64,000 nt of DNA, from the NCBI GenBank assembly GCA_019914945.1, contig CM034100.1:3609209-3673208 (forward strand), read 5' to 3'. Made by a program: the position numbers and the translations under genes. This DNA is from Typha latifolia. Its lineage: Eukaryota; Streptophyta; Magnoliopsida; Poales; Typhaceae. The stretch's first letter is position 1. Every line of letters begins with the position of its first letter. Under the pieces are notes generated by a model. It was not told the origin of the DNA. It saw only the letters and a program-made list of their open reading frames with translations, and ran no database searches. Of this stretch, positions 11,207-23,392 are shown in pieces.

Positions 11207-14200
11207 ATGGACGAATCGTGGCGATTCCGCTCGATGCACGGCGACGTCTGCCCCATCTGCTACACCAAGCACTTCCCCTTCTGCACTCCGCCTCCCGCCT
11301 TCGACCGCAGCCGCTTCGCCGGCGAGTTCGCACCACCGTTCCAGTACGATCCGCGGCCGGCGTTGCCGTTGTACCACCGGCAAGTTCCGCCGCCGCCGTT
11401 TCGAGGTCCGGATCCTTGGAGCGGGATCCGTCCTGGTTTCGCTCCGCCGCATAGATTTCATCAGGAAGAGTTCCTGGAAAGGGAAAACTTTAACAAGAGG
11501 ATGCGGATCGATGCGACAGCTTTGGGTAATTTTCCACCACCACGGCCTTCTTACGATAGGTTCTTGTCGGAAGACGAGCGCAGATTGAGTTTGATCCGAG
11601 ATCACGGGCAACAGAGTACGGCGGAAGGGCTGGCGCAGTTGAATGCGGACTACCGGATGGATAGATTTCCTAATGGAGATCTGGGAGTTGGTTATATTGG
11701 TGGGAACGATCCAACATTGCCTCTTGAACCTACTTTTGGCTATCAGAATCAACATACGCAAGGAAACATGTATCAGCACTATGGGAATTTTGTAGGAGAT
11801 CGAAATCCTCATAGTATTAGCAGGTTTCCTTCTCAAGAATCGAAGGATTTTGAGAGAGATAGGGCATTCAACCATGAAGTTAGAAAAATTGGTGGCGTGT
11901 CATATGAAATAAGTGATCTTGGAAGAAATGGTGCCAATGCTCGACTGACTGCTGATAACCCAGTTTCGCAGAACAACCAGCCGAATGGTCCTTCCCAGAT
12001 AACCCAGAGTTATGAGCCTGGTTATTCTGGATTAGTTTCACAAAATTACCCATTTCGTGCCTCAGATGAAACGTCTATGTATGAATGTCGACCGCATGCG
12101 ACATATCCTAACCCTGATAACGCTTCACAAGGCCCTCATCGAATGTATCATGGGAATGATCATCAAAGGTTTCCTCCAACTGAGAACTCTCCATGTGTAT
12201 TGCCAGAACAAACTCCCTATGCTGAGACAGATAGAGATCGGATGGCACAATATTTAGTAAAGGATGAAGAACGAAGCTCACATCCAGCTTATATGGTGCG
12301 GAACCATGCATACAACAAGTCTGAGTTATACAGCCAGCATTCAAAGGTGATGCCGACAAGTTTTGAAGTCAAACATCTGACTCATGAGGGCACTATGAAG
12401 CCATTTGAATCACAATCCTACCCAGCAACAGAACAATATAGTGCCAAGGTTGGCAGTGAACAGCGAAGCTTCCCACACTTGCCTGGGACAAGTTATGTGG
12501 ACCATATTGCTACAGAAGGGCATGTTCAAGGGAATACTCCACGGTCATATCCTTCCATGCCACCACCTATTCCAGCAGTGTATCTGGAGGCATCTTCCTC
12601 AGCAACAATGGTGAATTCCACATTATTTCCTGTCTTAGCTAGTGCTTCAGCCACCAAAACTGTGGCACCAAATTCTCGTACTTTGCCTGAAATTCGTCCT
12701 CCATCACAAGCAAATCGTTACAATGTGCCACCTGCATCAGAGTTTACTACTGAGGTGCTGTCCCTACATTTTCTTTTAAATTTTCATGCTCTCTTGTCAA
12801 ACTAATCTGTTTTCGTTTAGCTGCACTAAATTCTAATTTGTGATTAATTTTGTTTCCTTCATTCTTTGCTGTATATTTGATGCTATAAACTATAATGTCA
12901 GCCTGTTAGCACCATATAGGCATGTAAAATATTTCTATCTCCTTGCAACCCAAATCATGGTATTCTGCAGTAACGATATTGTCTAGTATCTCCCTTTATC
13001 CGCATATCTCTTTCTTAAATATTTAATTTGTGTTATCACCTGCCTTTGTTGGTCTTGTTTTTGGTCAGTCTGAAGGCTTGACAAGATTCAATTGTTTGAG
13101 ATCTGACATTCTACTGCAACTTCAAAATGTAATTGATGTGAAGAAAATACATAATCATCTCTAGATAATACAGATGAACTTGGGCTATAGTGTCAAGATT
13201 TTGTGTTGAGCAAGTTTTGGCAGCTAAAATTGGTGACATAGAATATAGAAAGACTATCTTTGTACTGATGTTAACGTTCTACATATGTTCCTTCATAGCA
13301 ATTTGTAGTTTATTATGATGCATGCAGACTTAAATTAACATGTTTCATGATATGGTCGTTTTAATATGCTGATAAATGGTATTCTGACCTTGTTTCTTTC
13401 TCCAATATCTTTATTTTCTTATCGCATCTTAATTTGATATTATCCCTAGATATATGTTAAATTCAATGTTACATAAATAAAGATTATGGTAATATATGAG
13501 AGTTTGCTTGTGTAGGGATTACCATTCGTCTATCAAGCCCCTTTGGAGCGGCATATAGGAGGGAAAGCTTATCCAAGCATGCATGGTCTTAGTGATAAAG
13601 CTACAGTTGTTAGTGCTTGCCACTTGTTTAAGCAGCCACATCGTGCTTCTCGCCCCGATCACATTGTCATCATCCTTCGGGGACTTCCAGGTTGTCTCAT
13701 TTTCTGCACGAATAACTTTTGAGACTCTTGGTTATAATGTGTTGTTAAAGTTTATCCTAGTATAGGACATTGTAATACAACTTGTAGGCAAAGTTTGCAG
13801 GACGCAAGTATTTCTGATTGATATAAGTAGCAGTGCTTTATATTTTGACTAAGAAAATTAATTCAACTAGGATAGGAAAGTTGAGAAGAACTAGTGGCTC
13901 CCCTAGAGAAGAATGAATAAAGAAAGTGAATAATTTCATGAGAGTTGGGAGTGGCACAAAAGATGTTTAAGAACAGTTCAACAATGTTTGCTCATAGTAA
14001 ATAGAAGTTGTTCAATTAAAGTAGAATGCAACCAAGCAAAAAAGGGCAACAAAAACTTGGTTAGAAACATGACAATGGATATGATGACTATTGTGTTGTG
14101 ATATCTCTTGCATCTTGCTAATTACTAGATGAAATACTTATTCTGAAAATATTTTTTTAATTATTTTTATCAATCACACTAAATCTGATGTGCACATTAA

Positions 14201-17200
14201 AGTTTCCTCCATTTCTAGGTAGTGGAAAGAGTTATTTAGCGAAGGCATTGCGTGATCTTGAAGTTGAAAATGGTGGAAGTGCTCCTAGAATCCATGCAAT
14301 GGATGATTATTTCATGATTGAAGTGGAAAAAGTGAGTAAATTTTTATTGGTTTGGCTGCATTTGTTTCAGAATAAATGCCTAAAGTGCACTCTTTATTTA
14401 TTTGTTTGTTTGTTTGTTTATTTTTTGTTTGAATCTAGACATGTAAGGACTAAGAATGGTTAAACTTTATATGTGTTATTAGGATGTTGAAGACAATGAA
14501 GGGTCTAAATCTTCTAGTTCATTCAAAGGCAAGAAGCAGTTGACCAAGAAAGTGATTGAGTACTGTTATGAGTCTGAAATGGAGGAGGTGATTCTATTCA
14601 TTTCCATCAATTTCTCTTCATTATTTCTATTTCTTTGTTTTTTTGTAGTAGATGCCATTCAGACTTTCAGTTGATTGGAGCTAACTTTTTGTCCCTTTTT
14701 TCTTGTTACTTTTCTTTTAATCTTTATGGGTGCCTTAGCATGCTAATCATGTTGTGATAAGTATAATTGAAGCTTCTCAGAGAAAATGATAGTATCTGAA
14801 AGTATTAAGAGATAACCGGTTCCATTAAAATTGCACACTGTGTCCTTAATTAGTAAGGATAGATATGAGATTCATTCCATAAGATTAATAGTATTAGTGA
14901 CATTCACAGCAATGAATCTCCTCCCAAACCACAAATTTTTAAAGGACTGATATCTATCTTATCTGACAAACAATCTGTTACGTTTCCATGTATTCTTTCC
15001 TATAAAACTTAATGGGGCCTTAAACTTTAATTGACCTTTTAATTTAACTCTCATGAAATCTAAAACTGTGAAACAAACTGTTATGTCACTAACGTGTTAT
15101 AATAGACACTTGCAAAGTATTTTACTGTTTACAATGTGATTACATGATATGTTGCATCGATACATGAAACACACTTGAATTTGGGTTCTTTTATATCCTG
15201 TATGGATAAGACTCCATACTTATAAGTAATGTAATTTCTCCATTATACATCGTGTTTCACTTATTGGCATGAAAAATAAGAAAAGTTTTTTTTTTCAGTA
15301 CTTCTATTATTACAACTTCTGATTAGATGCATTATTTGTCTTCAAGCTTGGTGTGCTTGACTTCTTGAGTTAGACATTTTTACCATTTTCTCGTTGGCAA
15401 GCAATGCCATGTTCAGTAACTTATATTGAAATCTATTAAAACTTCTGATGTCTGTCTTTCGGCAGGCATATCGGTCAAGCATGCTGAGGGCATTTAAGAA
15501 GACCCTTGATGAAGGAATTTTCACCTTTGTTATTGGTATGATTGTCATTCTAAATGCTACTTATTTTCATTTAAGGAGTTTTGAGGAATTAACTATTTCC
15601 AAACTTTCCTTTGCTCTTGCCCTTGTTCATGTTTGATATCTTGGCTGTTCTCGTGAAATTTATTCTTTGCATCTTTGGTTTATAAATTTGGTGCATTACA
15701 TTCATGTAAAGTTTAAACTTTTACCTGTAATGCTTGTCTTTACTCAGGTCTGTTATAAGAAATTCCATTTGGACAAATGATTGAATGCTGTCAACATAAA
15801 TAAGCATGCAGTAGTTTTTGGCAGTGAATTTCCCCACATTCAATTGTGCAAATATTTCTTCTGCAAGCTGAATCGACACTCGTACTAAATAGATTATGAT
15901 AGCAGCTAAGAATGTTAATTTGGGAGGCTTGCCCCACATCCTAGGCATTTGTATATTTGAAGACCATCGATTTTAGTGTCCTTTTAGATGAAATAGAGAT
16001 GAAGTGGCTATGCGCCATAAGCTCCCTTCATTTTCGCTAACGACTGATGCAGCATTATTTGGCAACTGACTCACTTATTGCTGGTATGTTTGCCCCGATT
16101 TAGTGGATGACCGCAATCTGCGGGTAGCTGATTTTGCTCAATTTTGGGCAATTGCGAAGGTATACCCCTTGTTCTTTATTTCTGTGACCATTATGAGTAT
16201 ATTATTTCTTATTTTTGTTTCAATTCCAGTGGTTGATTGGAATTCTCAAGCATGCTTTAACTTTGAGAACTTATTTAATTTCACTGGAACTTTGAAAAGT
16301 CTGTCTTGGGTATTTGGATAGTATCTTGGATTTCTTGGTTTTGTTTATCCGAAGAACTATTTTAACTTATATTGCAGTGTGAGAGCGATGATTGGTAAGT
16401 GGCTTCATCAGGCTCCTGCAAGTGTGGTTAAGATATAAAAATCTCTTTTCTTTAAGTAAAATCTCTAGTTTCTTGCTTAATGATACTTGTGAAATATGAT
16501 ATAGATATTCTTTGTGGAGTTCCGTTGTCTATTTTCTGTTATTTTAACTTTCTTATTAATTCCTTTTCCTTTAGCTCTTGATTGCTATACTCAATCAGTT
16601 GTCTGCATGGTCAATTGTGACATGCTCAGATATTTCTTTTTGTTAATATGAAGATGGAGGAAAAATGCTCTTAAAAGTTTGAAGTATTGGTGTATTTGTT
16701 TTAGTTGTTTGGACCTGCTTCTTGGAATATAATTTATTTTGAAGTAATTGTAAGTTGTAATATGCTCTATTGGCACAAAAAAGATTACTGATATGTTCTT
16801 TTGAAGTAATTTATCACACACACACAAATAGGAAAAAAAAAGAAATATGAAGGATGAAAGGATGCTTGCATTTTCTCAATTGAATTGGCCCGATTTGGAT
16901 TCTTCCAAATTCAAGATTCATACAATTGAAGTAAATAGTAGAAAAAAATGATCAACTACACGAGTTCTTTGCATATGTATCAAATTGCCCTTTTCAATTG
17001 AGCAAATGTGGTGCTAAATCATCATCATTGAAGATGGTTTAAAGTGAAAGAAAAATCTCTGTATTTCAATTCTAGTTGGTATATGTGGAGACGTCTAGAT
17101 GAGGACTGATTGTTTGGATTCACAAAGAACACATTGTAAGATACTCCTGTCACTTTGTGTGTTTGCTCTCTTTATATCATCCAGTTTATGTCCTTTTTGA

Positions 17201-19889
17201 TTTATGCTTTAGATCTCTTGAAAGTATTTGTTTGTGTTAATTTGCATTAAATTTTAGCGATGTTCAATTTTTTTTTTTTTTTTTGAGAAACCTATTTCCA
17301 CCTATTCTGGTGCTTTACACTTTTTCATCTTTCTTCGCAAGCAGAGATCGGGCTATGAGGTGTACTTGCTGGAAGCTCCATACAAGGATCCAACTGTGAG
17401 TTTTTATGCTTGGTATTTTTCTCATGATAATATCCATTTTGGAGGACTTGTTTATTTATCTTTCTACATGTGAGGGATTTCTCACCTTTAGAGTTTTGGA
17501 AAGTTCATTTTATAGTTTCAACTGTTTATTAATTCCTTAAAGGATATGCTTGTCTTACTTGAGATATCCTTTAAGAATGTTTAGGTATGCATATAGGAAC
17601 TGAATAACTCAGAAAATGCGTAACAAGGAGTTGAGTATAAATGAGGGTATTTTTGGTGGAAGATTTTACACTGGGTAGAGCTTATCTTGAAAAGAATTTT
17701 TGTCAGCTGGACTTAAATAGTTTGACAACAGGTTCTCTTTGGCATCAGCTGCTTTATCATTTATTTTTCATAATTTTAATTTGATAAAGAATCTCCCATG
17801 CTAAATCTGTATCTAGTACATAACCTTGTTGACTAGACCTTTCATCTATCATACTAGTTTCTCTTAGTATGTGACAAATCACTTGTATATGAAACTTGTA
17901 TTATTCCATTGAATGTTTTGTTATATCAGTTTCCATTCCTCATAAAATAATGTTCCAATTCTAATTTGTAGTGTGGTTATATACAAGTATTCAAGACACA
18001 TACTTCTCTCTTCTTAATATACTATGTTTTTGATATACGCATGGAATGGACAGGGTTGTGCTGCTAGGAATGTGCATAGATTCACCCTAGATGACATTCA
18101 GAAGATGGCAGACAAATGGGAAGAGGCCCCATCATTATATTTACGACTAGACATTCAGGTCTTTTATAATGGCTCAAGTATATTTACAAGATTGATTATG
18201 TGATGGCATTTACACTTTAACATGAAATAGAATTCTTTTTTTAAGATCATCAGTTTTACTATGTTATTGTTGATTACCTTGCAGTCATTGTTCAAAGGGG
18301 ATGATCTGAATGAGCATTCTATACAAGAGGTACAAAATTTGTGTCCTTTTGGCTACATCTGAATGCTGCCTGCTTAAAGTCCTTGTATATGAGGCACAAA
18401 ACAATAAGCTTCTAACTAAGTCAAATGGTCACAAGATTTGATCTTTTCTCCTACCAAAATTTTGTATGGATTGAAGTTACGTGTAGTAATTCTTGCAAAT
18501 TGCTTTAGTCTGGTTCGGGACAGAAATCTTGATTTGTAATTACTGTTGCCTTTACAAGGTGTTTCCTTTAAGATTAGACACCTTGTTCTTTTGTATTAAT
18601 GTCATCATGAGATGAGGGTTCTATTTTATGAAACTTTATTCTTTTGGTGCTATATTAAATTTATCACCTTGCTAGACAATTCAGTAAGATGGCATGTTCT
18701 CTTCATTCATCTTTTAGTACATTTATCATTTCATTATGTAATGGTGAGTGTATTGTGAGCCTCTAGTTCTCTATTTCTTCATGAACTGGAGTTTTAAGTG
18801 GTCATGCTGAAGAAATCCGATTATCTACTGCAATGTTGTTTCAGTATCCACAATACCATGCATAATATCAATGGAGGGTTTTCTTCTTAGAATCTTTTCT
18901 GTTCACGCATATATTTGGTGTTGATTTAAGTAGAAAATATTTGCCTATGTTATGAATTTAACATATGATAATTTCGTAACTTGATGGTGTGCAATCTGCA
19001 CTCAAGTCGCAAACCGTATCCATGTCTCTACATGTTGCCTGAAACCTGAGTACCTGACTTTAAGCAGATCAATTTAATAGGAAGAATACCTTTGATTTTC
19101 AATGAAGGTCTACCTTCCTGGCAAGTTTTAGATTGCGCATAGTCTGATTTGAAGCAGCCACAGGCTTAAAGCCTGCCATTACATCAGGGCTTAAACCTTT
19201 AAAGAGCCTTATGACCGCATTGAACAGGTTAGGGGCATGAAGGTCCAAGCCCCAGGGGCTTAAAGCCTCTGATCTGTGGCCGTTTGTGTCCTGCAGCCTG
19301 CAACCAGGAGCTCTAAGCTCTAACCACGGGATTAAAGCTCCTGATTGTTCACAAGGTTTTAAGTCCAAGATCATTGTCTGTATGACTTGTAGGTGACGTG
19401 GCTTACATCAGGGGCTTTAAGCCCCAGCTCTATGCCCCCTGACAGTACATGGGTGTTAATCTTTGATGACCCTGGTTGTGTTATTTCTTTATTGCTCATA
19501 TTTATTTGCATAATCCTTTTGTGAACTCAATGAAAGAAAGATATTGTGCCAACTGTGATCTCTTTTCAAAACAGGTGGATATGGATACAGATGATGCTGA
19601 CTGTGCAGGAAGTACACATAATTTGCTCGATAAGGAAGATGTTGAGCAGGAGAAACCAAAATCATCAGATTTGGAAGCTAATAGTGGTAAGTATATTGTG
19701 TTTGGTAATTGTAGCAAAAAGCGATTGTTGATTTTTTCTATTTCTAGTTTATGTTTAAAAATTGTATGTAATTTTTCTTTCTTGCATTTGTTGTATGAAC
19801 GTTGTATGGCTGTTAGTCAATTTGTTCAAGATTATATCAGTTAACTGTTATAACTTATAGGGCATCATACTGATCTACTTGTATTAAGC

Positions 19890-19933
<44 letters not shown>

Positions 19934-22412
19934 GTAGGAAGATTGAGAATTTGCAATAAAGTAGGTAAAGAAGAAGCTAAGGTGTCAATCAGTGAATCTA
20001 AATGTACAGTTTATGATAATTTGTAGCATAAGCTAGGTACTAAAGATGGGAGAATGATAAGAAGACTAGGTACTAATTTGTATCATCTTCCTGGAAAAGG
20101 GCCCTTGCAATTTTCATGAATTTAATTGCTATGTCATAATATGTTTAGGTTTATCAAAAGCTGGAGATAGATGGGACTCTGAAGAGGAGGAAGAGGTGAC
20201 TGCTGTCAAAGAATTGGGAAAGAGTAAATGGTCAAAGGATTTAGATGAGGATGCTGAAGACTCTTATGGTAACAAGAGGAATTCAGGTGCTCTTTTTGGA
20301 TTGGTCCAAGCGTATGGCAAAAGTAGAAAGTCTGTTCATTGGGGTGATAAGGTATACTATACTATGTGATTCCGCTGCAAATAGTTGTGCTCCTGGTGTT
20401 TTGCTTCGCCTAAGTTGTCTTAAAAGTTTATGATGAGCTGGTTTTGCTTTTACACTACTAGATATTGTACATGCTTAATTCTGCACCTGCTGTTTCTTTC
20501 AGCATGAAGGAACTATTAAGTACTAGAAGATAGTGCCATTTTGAAGATTTGGTTGTGCTTTCATTAATAACAGTGAGTCTAGTTTCTCATGGTTGTTAAA
20601 ACTAGAAAGATCTCCTGCCAAGGGTGAATTTTCGGGTGGAATCATTTGGTAGATTATCTTTAACTAGCTTGGATCGCTCATCTTATTCTAATGCCCTTAT
20701 GCATTTCTAGTACTTTGTTTTGCTTTTTTAGTGTGATTATTTCTCATCTTTAATTAGCATAGTGCATCTTATGATGAGTAGATATTCGTGGTCATATGTT
20801 AGGCATAAATTTATTTTTCTTCCTTGATTAATCAATTATATTAAGTTGCATTAATCGTGCCCTCTCCAGACCCTCATTGGCAATCATTCATGGGACCCTG
20901 CATCTTGCCACCACCCCCTCTCTCTAACTACTCATGTATTTCTTTTGGCATGTTCTACCAAAATTGTTCATTACATGCCTATGTTTTTCCAATTTTGTGT
21001 TCTTTCCAGGATGAGAGACGTGGATTTTCCATAGGTGCTGCTAAAAAACGAACCACCTCATCATTGATCATTGGTCCAGGATCTGGTTACAATTTGGTCA
21101 GTGTTCTATCCTGTGATTTCCTTCCACCATTCTTTCAATATACTCACTCGATTTTGATATATGAAATACATGCCTGATGTATATTTATCCCATGTTATTC
21201 CTTTGGAGATAAATTATGTATTCTTCAAGTTTTAAAATATGGGGCTGCTCTCAGGAACCAGGTGCATGTAGGGATCCAAAGAATCATCTTGCATTTGTGA
21301 TTTTTCTGGTCATGAGGCTTGCAGTATTGCTGATCGGATAGGGATATGTACATATTATTTTAGATAATCAGCACACTGTTTTTGTTGAAAGGTATCTGAT
21401 GATATATAAGATGGTCAGGAAGCAATACTGTAAAACAGGGTGCATGTTGGTCGGGAACCAGTACCTAGCCTCGTTTAGACCCTAGTCATGTGTAATGTCA
21501 AGATGCATTGGGTTCTACATGGTTCTCAAATTGAAAGCTGAACTCAGTTCAGGTTGCAGCTATGCTTATAAAAGAAGAGACTCATCTGTTTGGACTTGGA
21601 CGAGACTAAGGAATCGGTTAAGTTCAGTCCAGGATAATCAAGTATTGTTCTTACACTTTGACCTTATCCAGGCTTGACCAATTTTGAGTCCTCGCCCAAG
21701 GATCACGGAGGTCCCAAGATAGTCAACTGACCAACATATTCTGATAGACTGACAATCTTGTGGCTAGCTATGAAAGTTGGGTGCTAGGTTGAATAGGTCA
21801 TCCCACGTTATAATAATTTTCCTGTAAACTTATGAAGATATCATGAGAACAAAAGCCAGGCCTTCCTTGGTTTTATTGGAATTGTCAGTAGAAATGTATA
21901 GATTACGAGTCATCTAACGACAGCTAGGAATACATGGCAACATATCTGGATCACTTTTTAACCATTGGTTTCATCTTAGGAGGGTAAAACACTAATCCGA
22001 AAGACATTTCCAACTCTTTTTCTACTGTAATACTATTTTTTTCATATGCGACGTGTATCCAATGGCTACAAAGTTAATAAAATCTTTTTTCAGAAATTTA
22101 GCATAAAGTTTGTAGTGTAGTCCTATAATTGTATGTTATATGAGTGCATGTATATTAACATATTGTTCCATAGTCTCTCTTCTGTCTATGGGTGCTTTTG
22201 CAATGGAATCCTCGTATTAGCATAAGATAAATGTTCACTTGTAGGAATCCAATCCTTTAATTGAAGATGATACCATGTCTAAAGGGAGGAGCAACACCGA
22301 ATCAAAGAGGCGGTTCAGTGAGCAACTACGTGCTGAACGAGAATCATTCAAGGCTGTTTTTGACAGGAGGCGGCAGCGTATTGGGGGGCTCAACTATAAT
22401 GAGGATGACTAG
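11207..22412 (+). CDS. YLPM1: YLPM1-like P-loop nucleoside kinase-fold nuclear protein
   Basis: Thirteen exons: 11207-12754, 13516-13690, 14219-14331, 14483-14587, 15466-15535, 16104-16159, 17345-17395, 18054-18158, 18285-18329, 19575-19686, 20149-20351, 21010-21096, 22245-22412; 2838 nt, 945 residues. Exon 1 encodes a 516-residue low-complexity region rich in Pro, Tyr, Gln and Arg, starting with a Cys/His cluster (Cys15, Cys18, His22, Cys26). The kinase-like domain begins in exon 2: IVIILRGLPGSGKSYLAKAL with the P-loop GLPGSGKS at 572-579, then MDDYFMIEVEK, YESEMEEAYRSSMLRAFKKT, DDRNLRVADFAQFWAIAK, GYEVYLLEAPY and MADKWEEAPSLYLRLDIQSL. This order matches human YLPM1/ZAP3, an RNA-associated nuclear phosphatase-1 partner. 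An acidic region (SEEEEEVTAVKELGKSKW), VHWGDK and an Arg-rich end (RRRQRIGGLNYNEDD) complete it. Biochemical activity in plants is not something I can state. Intron 9 contains an unusual palindrome-rich block. Confidence 0.9.
19090..19460. repeat. GC-rich block with repeated GGGCTTAAAGCC-type palindromes in YLPM1 intron 9
   Basis: A block of about 370 bp, clearly richer in G+C than the rest of the intron (18330-19574). The partly palindromic core GGGCTTAAAGCCC recurs as AGGCTTAAAGCCT (19162-19174), GGGCTTAAA (19188-19196), GGGGCTTAAAGCC (19255-19267) and GGGGCTTTAAGCCCC (19411-19425), with weaker variants such as GGATTAAAGCTCC between. It looks like an inserted repeat, but I do not recognise the family and see no target-site duplication. 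Confidence 0.6.
19892..19931. repeat. (AT)n microsatellite in YLPM1 intron 10
   Basis: About 40 bp of AT dinucleotides between the exons ending 19686 and starting 20149. Confidence 0.97.
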
Positions 22413-23392
22413 CGCAGTTTCTGTTGTTTTATCTGCTTTCAGAACAAGCCTCTTTTGCTGCAATTTCACCTGGCTGATCAGGTAGTTAGCTAACCCGGCA
22501 TCAGAACAAGGTGCTCTGAATCATAGCTCGGAGTGGTGCTATTACCTCCACTAAGTTATTGGCTCTCATTTTAATTTTTCTGGATTGTGCTATTCATGTT
22601 GGATTATAGTCCGACAAGTGAAGGCCAAAGAGGGCTTTTAAGAGGATCAATTTTTTTTACAAAGAAAGGAAATGTGTAACCCAATCTTTTTTCCGTTTTC
22701 CCTTTTAAGGTCTTCAGTACACAAGATGCTTATTTTACTGTAATGTATAGTGCTTTACTTTGTGACACTTGTATGTAGTAAATCAGCGAAGGACGGTAAC
22801 TGCCAGTTCCTTTATGTTGCTCAAGTAGACAAGTACTAGTTACTTTCACCTCTGCATCTCCTATTCTGTAATTCTCCACTGATTATACTGAACAAGTGAC
22901 CTATTTTTTGCAGTTTTTTTAATAACAATAAGCCATTTTATTTTGCTCTCAAGATTTCTCTTGGACGTGCATGACTTACTCTGATGCTCAGCCATTTCTA
23001 CCGGAAGAAAAAGAAAGAAAGAAAAAAGCAGCTTGGAATAAGTTATCTTTATTTCGATTTCAAACAAAATCTGTTGCATGTTGGCTTATTGAAGTTGAAA
23101 AAAAAGAGTCAACAAAAAGGAAGAGATTGATTTTTTTTTTTAGTTCCAGACTGTTGATAAAAAAAAAAAAGAGTTTTGCGCAGATAGTTGACACTAAAGT
23201 CAAACCGGTTTTGCAAAACTAATTGTCAGTAAAAACTGATGACAATTTAGATTGGATTGATGTCCAATGTCATGACACAAATTTAAGCTATTGAGTGCTA
23301 GAAAGAAGATGAATATTTCGATATACCAGATGAATGAATGGCAAAGCATCTAAGAACTGATAGTCTGATACACAAGTATTTGACATGGATGT
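22413..23392. other. Intergenic between convergent YLPM1-like and tRNase Z genes
   Basis: Contains the two 3' UTRs and poly-A/poly-T runs (for example 23158-23171). No conserved coding sequence is seen on either strand. Confidence 0.7.

Noticed and set aside
11150..11875. 241-codon ORF antisense to YLPM1 exon 1
   Set aside because: Antisense shadow of a GC-rich exon; Arg-rich random composition and no domain.
18019..18022. Two separate genes in the 11-22.4 kb region (a Pro-rich protein and a kinase)
   Set aside because: Exon phases join continuously and the order matches YLPM1, so one gene is more economical.
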